NCBI RefSeq assembly: GCF_029675105.1
Contig: NZ_JAQQFV010000003.1
Coordinates: 372,001-436,000, forward strand
Length of the DNA: 64,000 nucleotides
Reading direction: 5' to 3'
Source of the DNA: Nocardia anocheti
GTDB taxonomy: Bacteria > Actinomycetota > Actinomycetes > Mycobacteriales > Mycobacteriaceae
Positions 42,266 through 51,222 of the stretch are shown here, one piece after another (position 1 is the first letter of the stretch; every line of letters begins with the position of its first letter). The notes under the pieces are model-generated. The model searched no databases, had not been told where the DNA came from, and worked only from the letters and a program-made list of their open reading frames with translations. The translations under genes and the position numbers were made by a program.

Positions 42266-42997
42266 ATGAGCTCTCCCGGCCCCCGCGCCCGTGCCCGCGC
42301 CCAGACCATCGCCGACATCAAGCGCGTCGGCCGCGAGCACCTGGCCTCCCAGGGCGCCGCGGCGCTGTCGTTGCGCGCGGTGGCCCGCGACCTGGGCATG
42401 GTGTCCTCGGCGATCTACCGATACGTGCGCAGTCGCGACGAGCTGCTGACCCTGCTCGTGGTCGACGGCTACAACGCCCTCGGCGACGCCGTCGACACCG
42501 CGCTGGCCGAGGCCCCCGCCGACCCGGCCGTCCGTTTCCGCACGGCCGCGCGCGCGGTGCGGACCTGGGCGCTGGCCGAGCCGGCGTGGTACGGCCTGCT
42601 CTACGGTTCCCCGGTCCCCGGCTACGCCGCGCCCTCCGAGGACACCGTCGCCCCCGGCATCCGGGTGATCGGCGCGCTGCTGACCATCATCGACGACGCT
42701 CACCGCGCTGGCCTGCTCACGCCACCCGCGCCCGAACCGGCGCTCTCGCCGCGCACGGCCGCCGACTTCGCCACGATCCGCGAACAGTTCGGCCTGACCG
42801 TGCCCGACGGCCTCATGACCGCCGCGCTCACGGCTTGGACGACCCTGTTCGGCGCGGTCAACTTCGACGTGTTCGACATGTACGGCGCCGACACCTTCGC
42901 CGACCGCGCCGAGGTGTTCGATCGGCAGGTCGATCAGCTGTGTCACCTGCTCGGATTCGGTGACGGGGGCGGGGATCGGCGGGGACCGGCGAGGTGA
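42266..42997 (+). CDS. TetR-family transcriptional regulator
   Basis: 243 aa from ATG 42266. TetR HTH: IADIKRVGREHLASQGAAALSLRAVARDLGMVSSAIYRYVRSRDELLTLLV. The ligand-binding part contains the WHG-type segment (TWALAEPAWYGLLYGSPVPGYAAP). It begins 10 bp after the MerR gene on the same strand, so the two may be cotranscribed. Target unknown. Confidence 0.88.
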   Translation: MSSPGPRARARAQTIADIKRVGREHLASQGAAALSLRAVARDLGMVSSAIYRYVRSRDELLTLLVVDGYNALGDAVDTALAEAPADPAVRFRTAARAVRTWALAEPAWYGLLYGSPVPGYAAPSEDTVAPGIRVIGALLTIIDDAHRAGLLTPPAPEPALSPRTAADFATIREQFGLTVPDGLMTAALTAWTTLFGAVNFDVFDMYGADTFADRAEVFDRQVDQLCHLLGFGDGGGDRRGPAR

Positions 42998-43110
42998 TTC
43001 CGGATCTACCCGACCGATCGGTACGGTAGCGGGAAAGGTATTTCCCGCGGTATGTGGGGTGAGGAATGTAGGACCGGCGGCGATGGCCGCCAACGAACGG
43101 GAGTGCCCGA

Positions 43111-43704
43111 GTGAATTCTCGCGAGGAGATCTTGCGCCGCGTCCGCGACGGGCTGCTCGACCTACCCGACGACGAGCGCCGGGTGCCCATGCGGCGCGCC
43201 TCCGGCGCCGCCGCCGATGTCGATCCGGCCGAACGCGCCGCCGTGCTCGCCCGCTTCGCCGACCGCCTGCGCGCGCACGGATCACTGGTCCGCACCGTCG
43301 ACCTGGCCGGACTGCCCGCCGCCGTGGCGGATGTGCTCTACGGCATGAGCGTCACCTCGGTCCAGGCCGCCGTGGAGCCGGGTCCGGCCTGGCTCGATCA
43401 CTGGGCCAGCGCGCCGGGACATCGGGTCGTGCACGGCGGCGCGGCCTCGGCGGGCAGCGGGGACGCCGTCGTGCGCGACGCGGTCGCGGGGGAAGCCTCC
43501 GGCGGTTCGCTGGCACTCGAGGTCGACGGGGCGCCTGCGGTGTCGGAAACGGTGCCGCAGGTGTGCGTGGTCCGGGCCGACCGCGTCTTCGGGTCTCTGC
43601 CCGATGCGCTGGACCGGCTGGACCCCCGACGTCCGCTGATCTGGCTCGGCGGGCCCGGTGACGCCGAAATGGCCCGTCAGCTGGTGGTTCTGCTCGTCGA
43701 GTAG
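43111..43704 (+). CDS. LutC/YkgG-like LUD-domain protein (orphan)
   Basis: 197 aa from GTG 43111. Resembles the lactate-utilisation LutC subunit: N-terminal SREEILRRVRDGL, central VEPGPAWLDHW, GSGDAVVRDAVAGEASGGSLALEVDG and VSETVPQVCVVRADRVFGSLPDAL. The C-terminus is short (LIWLGGPGDAEMARQ) compared with the usual GPSxTADIE end, and no lutA or lutB is near. It may be a divergent stand-alone member. Function uncertain. Confidence 0.65.
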   Translation: MNSREEILRRVRDGLLDLPDDERRVPMRRASGAAADVDPAERAAVLARFADRLRAHGSLVRTVDLAGLPAAVADVLYGMSVTSVQAAVEPGPAWLDHWASAPGHRVVHGGAASAGSGDAVVRDAVAGEASGGSLALEVDGAPAVSETVPQVCVVRADRVFGSLPDALDRLDPRRPLIWLGGPGDAEMARQLVVLLVE

Positions 43705-43834
43705 CCGCTCGTCTCGATGTGGACTCGCCGGGCGCCGGGGGTTGTCTGGGACCTTAAGTCTCAGTTATTCTCGGTAGCACCGGTGTGACGGCGCTAACAG
43801 CGCGCCCACCCGGACGCGAACCGAGGAGGCACCG

Positions 43835-44833
43835 ATGACGCTGACCGAATCGAGCCGCGGCGGACTCATCACCGAGGAGTACCGAGATGCGCTGGCGACC
43901 CTGTCCCAGGGGTCGGTGGACCGGCATTTCGATCCCTACCTCGACATCGACTGGGATTCGCCCGAGCTCGCCATCGACCCGAACGACCCACGGTGGGCAC
44001 TGTCCCCCGACGTCGACCCGTTGGGCGCCACCCAGTGGTACCGCGATCAGCCGCTCGAACGGCAGATCGCGATCGGCAAGTGGCGCACCGCCAACGCGAT
44101 CAAGGTCGGTGCGGCCTTCGAGAGCATCCTCATCCGCGGGATGATGCAGTACGCGATGAAGCTGCCCAACGGCTCGCCGGAATTCCGCTACTGCATGCAC
44201 GAGATGACCGAAGAGTGCAACCACATCCAGATGTTCCAGGAGCTGGTGAACCGCATCGGCGTGGACGTCCCCGGTATGCGGCCGCTGTTCCGGGCGCTCT
44301 CGCCGCTGATCGGTGTCGCGGGCGGCTACGCCTACGCGATCCTGTTCATCGGCATCCTCGGTGGCGAGGAACCGATCGATCACTACCAGAAGGCGGTGAT
44401 CCGCGAGGGCGAGCGGATGCCCCCGATGGTGTTGCGCACCATGCAGATCCACATCGCCGAGGAGGCCAGGCACATCTCCTTCGCCGGTGAGTTCTTGGCG
44501 GTGCACGTCGCGCGGATGGGCAAGTTCAACCGAGGTGCCTGTTCGGTGGCGTTCCCGATCGCCATGCGCTGGCTGGCCGGGGAGATCATGGCACCGCCGC
44601 GTTCGTTCGCGCGCGAGTTCGACATTCCGCGCGAGGTGATCGAGCAGGCGTTCTGGAAGTCCGAGCACTCGCGGCGGATCCTGTCGGGCTACTTCGGTGA
44701 CATGCGCAAGCTCGCCGACGATCTGGGCCTGATGAATCCGGTGGCCAAGCGGCTGTGGAACGCGCTCGGTGTGGGTGGTCCGGCCTCGCGCTACCGCAGC
44801 GAGCCCGAACGGCACGGGCACCGCGTGGCCTGA
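43835..44833 (+). CDS. AurF-like diiron oxygenase
   Basis: 332 aa. Ferritin-like fold with the AurF ligand set: Glu in AAFESILIRGMM, EECNHIQMFQELV, and HIAEEARHISFAGEF, with another Glu in VIREGERMPP. AurF-type enzymes oxidise arylamines to nitro compounds or hydroxylate other substrates. The start ATG 43835 follows CCGAGGAGGC. It ends 7 bp from a convergent TetR gene. No biosynthetic partner is visible, so the substrate is open. Confidence 0.85.
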   Translation: MTLTESSRGGLITEEYRDALATLSQGSVDRHFDPYLDIDWDSPELAIDPNDPRWALSPDVDPLGATQWYRDQPLERQIAIGKWRTANAIKVGAAFESILIRGMMQYAMKLPNGSPEFRYCMHEMTEECNHIQMFQELVNRIGVDVPGMRPLFRALSPLIGVAGGYAYAILFIGILGGEEPIDHYQKAVIREGERMPPMVLRTMQIHIAEEARHISFAGEFLAVHVARMGKFNRGACSVAFPIAMRWLAGEIMAPPRSFAREFDIPREVIEQAFWKSEHSRRILSGYFGDMRKLADDLGLMNPVAKRLWNALGVGGPASRYRSEPERHGHRVA

Positions 44834-44840
44834 GAGCCGC

Positions 44841-45563
44841 TCAGTTGCCCGACATCAGCTGGTTGAGGACCGTGGTGAACGGCTGCTCGGCGTCGAGGGT
44901 GAGCCCGTGGCGCCGGGCGACGCCGTCGACGACGTGCCAGGCGTAGTCGGCGACTTCCTCGATCAGCTGGTCCCTGGTGAGCGTCGGATCGGGATCGCCC
45001 GCCCAGCGGGTGACGGTGGCCTCGGTCATCGACACGATGGCGAAGGTCATCGTGTCGGCCGAGCCGTCGTCGGCCACGCCGACCACCCCCGCCAGGCCGG
45101 TGATCAGGGCTCGGGTCGAGGCCGCGATCGACGCGATGAGGGCGGTCATCGCGTCGACGTCGGGGTCGGCCTCCGAAGGCCCGGTGCGCAGAAACTCGTG
45201 CAGGCGCGGATGATCCTGGATCCAGGTGACCACCCCGCCCACAGTGCGCACCAGGATCTGATGGATCGAGCCGTCGCCGATGTCGAGGGCGTCCTCGATG
45301 TCGGAGGCGAAACGATCGGCGATCTCGCTACGGATACGTCGATCGAGCTCGTCGCGCCCGGCGAACTGCCGGTACACCACCGATTTCGCGAGACCCGCGT
45401 TCTCGGCGATCTGCACGATCGACACCTCGCCGCCCGCCGGTGTCCCCTCGAGCAATTCGATGGCCGACAGCACGATGCGTTCGCGGCGGCTGTCATTGTG
45501 CGGCTGCCATCGGGCTTGCCTGCCGCTCACGGCGCTGGACGGGCGTGACGTTGCGCTCGACAT
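44841..45563 (-). CDS. TetR-family transcriptional regulator
   Basis: 240 aa from ATG 45563. TetR HTH RRERIVLSAIELLEGTPAGGEVSIVQIAENAGLAKSVVYRQFAGRDELDRRI. Ligand domain includes HPRLHEFLRTGPSEADPDVDAM and TRWAGDPDPTLTRDQLIEEVADYAWHVVDGVARR. It lies downstream of the secreted GH1 gene on the same strand (68 bp apart) and convergent to the diiron oxygenase. Target unknown. Confidence 0.88.
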   Translation of the reverse strand: MSSATSRPSSAVSGRQARWQPHNDSRRERIVLSAIELLEGTPAGGEVSIVQIAENAGLAKSVVYRQFAGRDELDRRIRSEIADRFASDIEDALDIGDGSIHQILVRTVGGVVTWIQDHPRLHEFLRTGPSEADPDVDAMTALIASIAASTRALITGLAGVVGVADDGSADTMTFAIVSMTEATVTRWAGDPDPTLTRDQLIEEVADYAWHVVDGVARRHGLTLDAEQPFTTVLNQLMSGN

Positions 45564-45631
45564 CCGCCCGAGTGTAGAGGACACGCGCCCCGCCGATTTC
45601 GTGATCGGCTCGGGCGGGCCGGTTGTCGCCG

Positions 45632-46954
45632 CTAGCGGGGCACGGTCACCGGGTCGGTGCAGCTGCGTGGCGCGTCCACCAGGGAGCACACGGCCACCGG
45701 CCGGGTGGGCCGGTAGTCGGGCGTGACGCCGTTGGCGGCGGTGATCTGCCGGTAGGCCGCGACCGCGTCGGTGGGTCGGCGGGTCAGGGTCGGATCGGTC
45801 AGTACGTCGACGGTGTAGAGGCCGAATCGTGGTGTGTAGGAGCCCCATTCGTAGTTGTCGGTCAGACTCCAGTAGTTGTAGCCGATCACCGGGATCCCGT
45901 CGGCCACAGCCCGCTGCAACCAGTACACGGTGTCGCGCAGCGAGTCGGCTCTGGTGTATCCGTCGGCGCGCGGGAGACCGTTCTCGGTGGGGATGCCGTT
46001 CTCGATGATGTAGAGCGGCTTGCCCGGGAAGCGGCGCGCGTAGTGGTCGAGGGCGTAGTAGATACCTTCGGCTTGCAGCGGCATGGTCCAGAGCTGGTCG
46101 AAGTCGGGAACGCGCAGGTCGGTGGGGGAGACGCCGTAGTAGTAGTCGATGCCGATGTAGTCCAGCCGCGGTGCCATCCGATCCAGCAGCGTCCCGCTGA
46201 TCGCGTCGTCGACCGCCGGGATATAGGCGACATTGCTGGTGACCTTCGCGTGGGGCTGCACGGTGTGGATGTAGTCGTAGATGCTGTTGTGCGCCTGGGC
46301 GATCCGCTCGGCCATCACCGGCAGATCGGCCGGGCCGATGCCACCGTGGCGAAGTTCGTTGACCAGGTACATGGTGGGTTCGTTGAAACTCACCCACAGC
46401 GGGTCGGCGTCGGCGAAACGGTCCACCACGCGCCGGGCGTTGCTCAGCCAGTTCGCCACCATCTCCGAGTCACGCCAGCCGCCCCTGTCGGCGGCCCAGC
46501 CGGGATAGACCCAGTGATCGAGCGTGAGCATCGGGCGCATGCCCGCCGCGACGATCGCGTCCACGACCTCGTCGTAGAAGGCGAGACCCTCTTCGTCCCA
46601 GATCCCGGGCCGCGGTTGCACCCGCGCCCATTCGATACCCACGCGATAGACCCGCACCCCGAGTTCGGCGGCGAGAGCGATGTCGGAGCGGAACCGGTGG
46701 CGGAAGTCCACGGAATTCAGATAGGGGTCCTCGGTGCTGCCGGACTCCGCGTACCGGCGCCAATTGCTGTCCGGCGCGTCACCTTCGGACTGGAAGCCGG
46801 AAGCGGCCACGCCCCAGAGGAATTCGGCGGGCATCGGTGCCAACTGCTCGGGTGCGGGTGGGCGGGCGAGCGCGGGGGAGGTGCTGGTGGTGAGAAGCGC
46901 CGCGGCGGTCAGGGCGACCGTGGCGAGGATGCGGCGACCGCTGGGGGAGGGCAT
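45632..46954 (-). CDS. secreted GH1-family glycosidase
   Basis: 440 aa from ATG 46954, with AGGAG 6 bp upstream. Signal peptide RRILATVALTAAALLTTSTSPALA, then a GH1 TIM barrel: AEFLWGVAASGFQSEG, acid/base Glu in WVSFNEPTMY, nucleophile Glu in LYIIENGIP, and the late GYNYWSLTDNYEWGSYTPRFGLY motif. Both catalytic glutamates are present. A pair of Cys near the end (VCSLVDAPRSC) suits an exported protein. Likely beta-glucosidase or related exo-glycosidase acting outside the cell; actinobacterial GH1 enzymes are usually intracellular, so secretion is somewhat unusual. Confidence 0.88.
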   Translation of the reverse strand: MPSPSGRRILATVALTAAALLTTSTSPALARPPAPEQLAPMPAEFLWGVAASGFQSEGDAPDSNWRRYAESGSTEDPYLNSVDFRHRFRSDIALAAELGVRVYRVGIEWARVQPRPGIWDEEGLAFYDEVVDAIVAAGMRPMLTLDHWVYPGWAADRGGWRDSEMVANWLSNARRVVDRFADADPLWVSFNEPTMYLVNELRHGGIGPADLPVMAERIAQAHNSIYDYIHTVQPHAKVTSNVAYIPAVDDAISGTLLDRMAPRLDYIGIDYYYGVSPTDLRVPDFDQLWTMPLQAEGIYYALDHYARRFPGKPLYIIENGIPTENGLPRADGYTRADSLRDTVYWLQRAVADGIPVIGYNYWSLTDNYEWGSYTPRFGLYTVDVLTDPTLTRRPTDAVAAYRQITAANGVTPDYRPTRPVAVCSLVDAPRSCTDPVTVPR

Positions 46955-47245
46955 GACACTCCTGGCAGTTCGAAGGACGGGGGAGTGCGCTTCAGTGTGG
47001 GGTATCGAGGGCGGGGAATGAGGGAGGAACCCAGGCGCGCCGTCATCGAGCACTTCCAGTTATCACATCTAGTTACGTAGATATGCGCATTTAGACATGT
47101 ATCTCACCCTTGCTGCCCCCCATAACCAGACCCACACATGTCCTCACCGCCACAACGCTCTCATCAAGGAGGGGAGGGGGTGAGTTGCCTCTCACGTACG
47201 CCTTGTGAGTGGGTGCAATGGTCTGGCTCGAGCCAGGATTCGAGG
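46955..47245. promoter_or_regulatory. AT-rich intergenic region upstream of the GH1 and nitroreductase genes
   Basis: A 291-bp divergent gap with an unusually AT-rich core (about 47055-47105) for this genome. It holds the inverted repeat ATCTA-GTTACG-TAGAT at 47067-47082 and a nearby ATGCGCAT at 47083-47090. These look like promoter or operator elements for one or both flanking genes. No reading frame with conserved content was seen. Confidence 0.4.
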
Positions 47246-47728
47246 ATGGTGTGGAATCCCTTGCCGGGCATCGCGCGCGTGTTCGCCGAACAGCCGTGGG
47301 TGATGCGTGGGGCCGGTGTCGTCTTGCCCGCGGAGCGGTTGTTGCGCTCGCTCAGCGGTGGCAGGTGGGGTGTGCTCGATCTGGCCGGGCTGCCGTCGAT
47401 CGAGATCACCGTGGTGGGCCGCAAGTCGGGCCAGCCGCGCACGACCTCGCTGCTGTGCGTGCCCGACGGCGACGGCTTCTATCTCGTCGGGTCGAACTGG
47501 GGCCGCCCGGAGCATCCGGCTTGGTCGGCCAACCTGCGCGCGGCCCGCACTGCCTCGGCCCGTTTCGACGGCAGCGCCTCGTTCCCGGTGACGGTCGCCG
47601 AGATCACCGGCGTGGAACGCAAACGGGTCTGGGACCTGGTGGTCGAGTTCTGGCCCGGCTACGAGATGGAGTTCCAGCGTTCCGGCGGCCGCGAATTCCG
47701 TATCTTCCGGCTGGACCGCATTCTCTGA
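47246..47728 (+). CDS. deazaflavin (F420)-dependent nitroreductase-family protein
   Basis: 160 aa from ATG 47246. The DDN split-barrel pattern is clear: EITVVGRKSGQPRTTSLLCVPDGDGFYLVGSNWGRPEHPAWSANLRA is the core block (phosphate-binding KSGQPRT and the SNWGxxxHPxW motif), followed by VTVAEITGVERKRVWDLVVEFWPGY. Members use F420H2 to reduce quinones or nitro compounds. The start is uncertain; upstream frame has no conserved content. Confidence 0.85.
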   Translation: MVWNPLPGIARVFAEQPWVMRGAGVVLPAERLLRSLSGGRWGVLDLAGLPSIEITVVGRKSGQPRTTSLLCVPDGDGFYLVGSNWGRPEHPAWSANLRAARTASARFDGSASFPVTVAEITGVERKRVWDLVVEFWPGYEMEFQRSGGREFRIFRLDRIL

Positions 47729-47737
47729 CGGTCGCGG

Positions 47738-48232
47738 CTATCCCGATCGCGGGAGCGTCAGCCGCATCTCGAATTCCTGCCGTGGATCCTGCTCCGAGAC
47801 GGCCCCCGCGACACCGGTGCGCCGAAAGCCGTGCCGGTGATACAGGCGTTCGGCGCTGTCGTTGCCCTCGGACACCTCTAGCCGGATCTCGTCGTAGCCG
47901 CTCACCGACGCCCAGTCGATGACGGAGCGAACGAGCAGCCCGGCCACCCCGCTGCCGCGCGCCTCGGGCGCCACCCACATCGAGATCAGGTGGATCACAC
48001 CGTTCTCGTCGACCGCGCCGACGGTTCCGAGATCCCGATCCTGGGTGCTGGCGAGGAACTGGGTGCGGACGGCGAGCAGATCGCGCCAGTCCTGATCGGT
48101 GCGATCCTGAGCCCACGCCAGCGTGGACCCGAACGCGTACGGGGCCTCCGCCAGCGCGAGCAGTCGGATCCGTCGGAACCGGCGCCAGTCCTCGGAGCCG
48201 AGCTGGTGGATACGAACCGACTCGAGATCCAT
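47738..48232 (-). CDS. GNAT-family N-acetyltransferase
   Basis: 164 aa. GNAT acetyl-CoA motif A: ISMWVAPEARGSGVAGLLVRSVIDWA, then motif B EVSEGNDSAERLYHRHGFRRTG. N-terminal WRRFRRIRLLALAEAPYAFGST is typical of small actinobacterial GNATs. It converges with the nitroreductase gene, 9 bp apart. Substrate unknown. Confidence 0.88.
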   Translation of the reverse strand: MDLESVRIHQLGSEDWRRFRRIRLLALAEAPYAFGSTLAWAQDRTDQDWRDLLAVRTQFLASTQDRDLGTVGAVDENGVIHLISMWVAPEARGSGVAGLLVRSVIDWASVSGYDEIRLEVSEGNDSAERLYHRHGFRRTGVAGAVSEQDPRQEFEMRLTLPRSG

Positions 48233-48277
48233 GACGTGTGTACCTCTGAAACTCTCGGTGGACAGGATGGCTCGCGC

Positions 48278-49483
48278 TCAGAGGCCGAGCTTGGTGACCG
48301 CGTTGTCGTCGAGGGGGTTGGCGGTGCGGATATAGCCGTGCACGGTGCGGGGGTTGGCCCAGCGGCCCTGGCGCATGATCTCGCGGTCGCTGGCGCCGCC
48401 GAGGGCGGCCTGGGTGGCGAATCCGGCGCGCAGCGAGTGGCCGGAGAACAGGTCGGGGTCCAGGCCCGCGCGGGCGGCATACCGTTTGACGAGTTCGGCG
48501 ACGGCGCGTCCGGACAGGGCGGTGGGCGCGATGGCTCCGTGCCGGTTGATGCTGGGCAGCAGGGCGCGACCGGGGTCGGTGCTCAACGCGGTGCCGGTGA
48601 AGCCGTGGCAGCGGTGGATGGCGGTGTCGGCCGGTGGGTGCTCGCCGGTCCAGGCGCGGACCGCGAGGTCGCCGCCGTCGGCGTGGATCTCCAGCAGCCG
48701 GACCCAGTCGGCGTAGGCGCAGACGGGGCAGGTGCGGGGATGGGTGCCGCGTGGCAGGGCGACGCGCTGTTCGGCGGCGCCGGTGGGGTCGGTCTTGGTA
48801 GTCGGCAGGTGCACGATCAGCAGGGGCTCGCCCGTGGCGTGGTCGGTGCGTACATGGACGTCGCTGATCCGCAGTCCCGCGAGTTCGCTGCGGCGCAGCG
48901 CGCCCGCGAAGCCGATCAGCAGGGCGAGCCGGTCGCGACGGCGGGCGGGTTCGGTGGGCCACCCCGGCGCGGGGAGTTCGCCGAGCAGCTGGTCGAGGGT
49001 ATGCAGCAGGACCGGCCGTTTGCGGGTGGGTGGCGTGCGTCGGGTGCGGCGGATGCCGCGCAGCGTGAGGCGGACGACGTCGGATCGGGTCGGCGAGGGC
49101 AGGCCGTTGGCGGCGTGCACGGCGGCGATGGCGGCGGACTTGCGGTCCAGGGTCGCGGGGCTGAAGGCCCAGCTGCCGTTGTCGCGGCGGGTGTCGGCGC
49201 AGGCGGCGAGGTAGACGGCGACGTCGAGGGGGTCGGCGGGTAGCGCTTGCCGGTGTTCGGCCTGGCACCAGCCCGCCCAGGCGATCCAGTCGGTGCGGTA
49301 GGCGCGCAGGGTGTTGGCCGATTGCGAGGCTTCCAGGTAGCGGCCGAGGGCCCCGGCCTGCTGGTCGTCGAATCGTTCGCGGACCAGGCGCAGGGCGGCG
49401 GTGTCGACCAGGACGCTGCGCACTCCCCGGCGCAGTTCGGTGCGGACCTGTTCGGGTACTACGACCGCCGCGTCGCCGTCCAC
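48278..49483 (-). CDS. tyrosine recombinase (phage-integrase family)
   Basis: 401 aa. SAM-like N-terminal domain (about 45-145: QSANTLRAYRTDWIAWAGWCQAE) and catalytic domain with Arg197 (GALRRSEL), Lys230, His349-x-x-Arg352 (GHSLRAGF), Trp375 (GRWAN) and Tyr384 (VHGYIRTA). An internal C252-x-x-C255 in TCPVCAYADW adds a possible metal site. All catalytic residues are present. A small partner gene lies 57 bp upstream. No flanking direct repeats or cargo were seen, so it may be a domesticated or cassette-type recombinase. Confidence 0.88.
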   Translation of the reverse strand: MDGDAAVVVPEQVRTELRRGVRSVLVDTAALRLVRERFDDQQAGALGRYLEASQSANTLRAYRTDWIAWAGWCQAEHRQALPADPLDVAVYLAACADTRRDNGSWAFSPATLDRKSAAIAAVHAANGLPSPTRSDVVRLTLRGIRRTRRTPPTRKRPVLLHTLDQLLGELPAPGWPTEPARRRDRLALLIGFAGALRRSELAGLRISDVHVRTDHATGEPLLIVHLPTTKTDPTGAAEQRVALPRGTHPRTCPVCAYADWVRLLEIHADGGDLAVRAWTGEHPPADTAIHRCHGFTGTALSTDPGRALLPSINRHGAIAPTALSGRAVAELVKRYAARAGLDPDLFSGHSLRAGFATQAALGGASDREIMRQGRWANPRTVHGYIRTANPLDDNAVTKLGL

Positions 49484-49540
49484 GCCCCTCCTGGCTGTTT
49501 CAGTGTGCCGACGGGTCGATCCTAGTCGCCGACACCGCGG

Positions 49541-49768
49541 TCAGGGCAGTTCGGCGAGTTCGGCGAGCTGGGTGTGGATGTAGGCGGCGAGGCGGTGCCG
49601 GGCCGCGGTGGTGAGGAAGCTGGTGTCGCCGAGCCGGGGGAAGTGGTCGTCGACGGTGTCGGTGGTGTCGGGCGTTTCGCCGACGAGTTCGAGACGTGCC
49701 GGATGCTGCTGGGGGAGAGGAACATTCGGTTCGTCCGGGTCGGTGGTTGCTGCTCCGGTACGTACCAT
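49541..49768 (-). CDS. small protein upstream of the recombinase
   Basis: 75 aa: disordered acidic first half (TTDPDEPNVPLPQQHP) and a helical end (FLTTAARHRLAAYIHTQLAELAELP). Same strand as the recombinase and 57 bp ahead of it, so probably cotranscribed. No family recognised. The alternative frames over this stretch are Arg/Pro-rich shadows. Confidence 0.5.
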   Translation of the reverse strand: MVRTGAATTDPDEPNVPLPQQHPARLELVGETPDTTDTVDDHFPRLGDTSFLTTAARHRLAAYIHTQLAELAELP

Positions 49769-49838
49769 GCCCCGACCATAACGTTTTGATTGCGGCCGTT
49801 GCCAACATGATAGGCCCTGGAGTGATGACCGCCACGTT

Positions 49839-50429
49839 TTGCGCCGCGAGGTTCTGACCGATCATGGATCGATGCTGTTCGTCCTCGCCGATGGCGAGAT
49901 CCGTTTCGCGAACTACCCTTTCGCGGGCGCGTCCGTGTATCCCGAGGGCGTGGTCCCGGCCGCCGAGATCCGTGACGTCGATCCGCGTGGCTGGCCGCCG
50001 GAAATCCGCACTGTGCGCGGGGAGACCCTGTTCCTGCCCCGGGTGGACGAGGCGGAGCTCGTGGCGTTCTGTGAGGCGAACACGATCCCGGTGCGCCAGC
50101 GTCCTGATGTGTGGTCCGATCTGCTCGAACCGTTCCTGGATACGACCTTCGACCCGGAGCACGAGCGGAAGACCGAGCAGCGTTTGCAGCGCGCTGGCCT
50201 GTCACCGGCGCAGATCGTGGCGATCCGGCAGCGGGTGGAACGGGCGATGCTGTCGTACAACTTCGACAGCATGCTCTGGGATTGGGTGAACCTGGGTCTG
50301 TTCGACCTGCTGTCCGCCGCGGCCGGAGTGCTGGCCCGGCCCGCGGCCGCCGCGACGCTGGGTGATCCGGTGCGCCTCTACGCGTGGGCGATGCGGGTGG
50401 CCGAGGGGCAGGCCGACGAGCTCGGGTGA
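49839..50429 (+). CDS. hypothetical cytoplasmic protein
   Basis: Up to 196 aa from TTG 49839; ATG 49872 (MLFVLADGEIRF) gives 185 aa and is also possible. N-terminal beta-rich half (LFVLADGEIRFANYPFAGASVYPEG, IRTVRGETLFLPRVDEAELVAFCEA) and a helical C-terminal half (KTEQRLQRAGLSPAQIVAIRQRVERAMLSYNFDSMLWDWVNL). No signal or membrane helix. Family not recognised. It ends 4 bp before the convergent HxlR-type gene. Confidence 0.7.
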   Translation: MRREVLTDHGSMLFVLADGEIRFANYPFAGASVYPEGVVPAAEIRDVDPRGWPPEIRTVRGETLFLPRVDEAELVAFCEANTIPVRQRPDVWSDLLEPFLDTTFDPEHERKTEQRLQRAGLSPAQIVAIRQRVERAMLSYNFDSMLWDWVNLGLFDLLSAAAGVLARPAAAATLGDPVRLYAWAMRVAEGQADELG

Positions 50430-50433
50430 GCGT

Positions 50434-51132
50434 TCAGCACGCCTGGGCGGCCGGTTCGGGTAGCGCGGCCTCGCGCACATAGTCCGCGACGGGGCTGAGC
50501 TGGAGCACCATCGGCATCCGTCGGGTGAGCGCGGGCGGGCCGTGGAACTGCACGCGACCGGTGCGCTGGGCGTGCGCGAGTGGCATGCGGCCCAGCCACA
50601 CTTCGTAGAGTCCGGCGACATCGGCGACGACGGTGACGTCGACCGGGTAGCCGGGGTCGGTTTCGCAGACCGACGGGATTCCCGCCTCGATGACGATCCA
50701 GAATCGGCGCACGTCGTCGGTGAACCTGATCTGCAGGACCTGACGGCGGCCGGGCAGGGCGGTGGTGTCGAGTCGCTGGTGCATCCACCACACCAGCAGG
50801 GTGGCGTCGAGTTCGTCCTCGCGGGGCGCGCCGAAGGTCCAGCGCGCACCCCATTCGCCCAGGCCGAACAGGATCGGTTCGAGCGCGCTGCCCGCCTCGG
50901 TGAGCAGGTGTTCGGTGCCGATCTTCTCGAGCAGACCGGCACGTTCGAATTGGCGCAGGCGTTTGGCGAGCAGGCTGCGCGACAGGCCGGGCAGGCCGCG
51001 GGCGAGGTCGTTGAAGCGGGTGGTGCCGACGAACAGATCGCGCAGGATGAGCAGCGACCAGCGTTCGCCGAGCACGTCGAGGGCGCGCGAGATCGGGCAG
51101 TACTGGCCGTAGCCTGCGGTGGGGTCGGTCAT
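50434..51132 (-). CDS. HxlR-type regulator with C-terminal SCP2-like domain
   Basis: 232 aa from ATG 51132 (GAGG 5 bp upstream; the GTG at 51138 is too close to it). HxlR helix YGQYCPISRALDVLGERWSLLILRDLFVG and RFNDLARGLPGLSRSLLAKRLRQFERAGLL. The C-terminal half resembles the SCP2-like sensor domain (YPVDVTVVADVAGLYEVWLGRMPLAHA). Same design as the regulator at 26248. Divergent from an acyl-CoA dehydrogenase gene over a dyad, so it likely controls both. Confidence 0.87.
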   Translation of the reverse strand: MTDPTAGYGQYCPISRALDVLGERWSLLILRDLFVGTTRFNDLARGLPGLSRSLLAKRLRQFERAGLLEKIGTEHLLTEAGSALEPILFGLGEWGARWTFGAPREDELDATLLVWWMHQRLDTTALPGRRQVLQIRFTDDVRRFWIVIEAGIPSVCETDPGYPVDVTVVADVAGLYEVWLGRMPLAHAQRTGRVQFHGPPALTRRMPMVLQLSPVADYVREAALPEPAAQAC

Positions 51133-51172
51133 GGTCACCTCGTCGACGGGGTCTATTTCTTGTACCGGGTGG

Positions 51173-51187
51173 GTCCACTTTCTGGAC
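51173..51187. promoter_or_regulatory. HxlR operator candidate
   Basis: GTCCA-CTTTC-TGGAC, a perfect 5-bp dyad with 5-bp spacer in the 90-bp gap between the divergent HxlR-type and acyl-CoA dehydrogenase genes. Confidence 0.5.
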
Positions 51188-51222
51188 TATCTGGTTATCG
51201 CGGCGCTTTCTACGTTCGAAAC

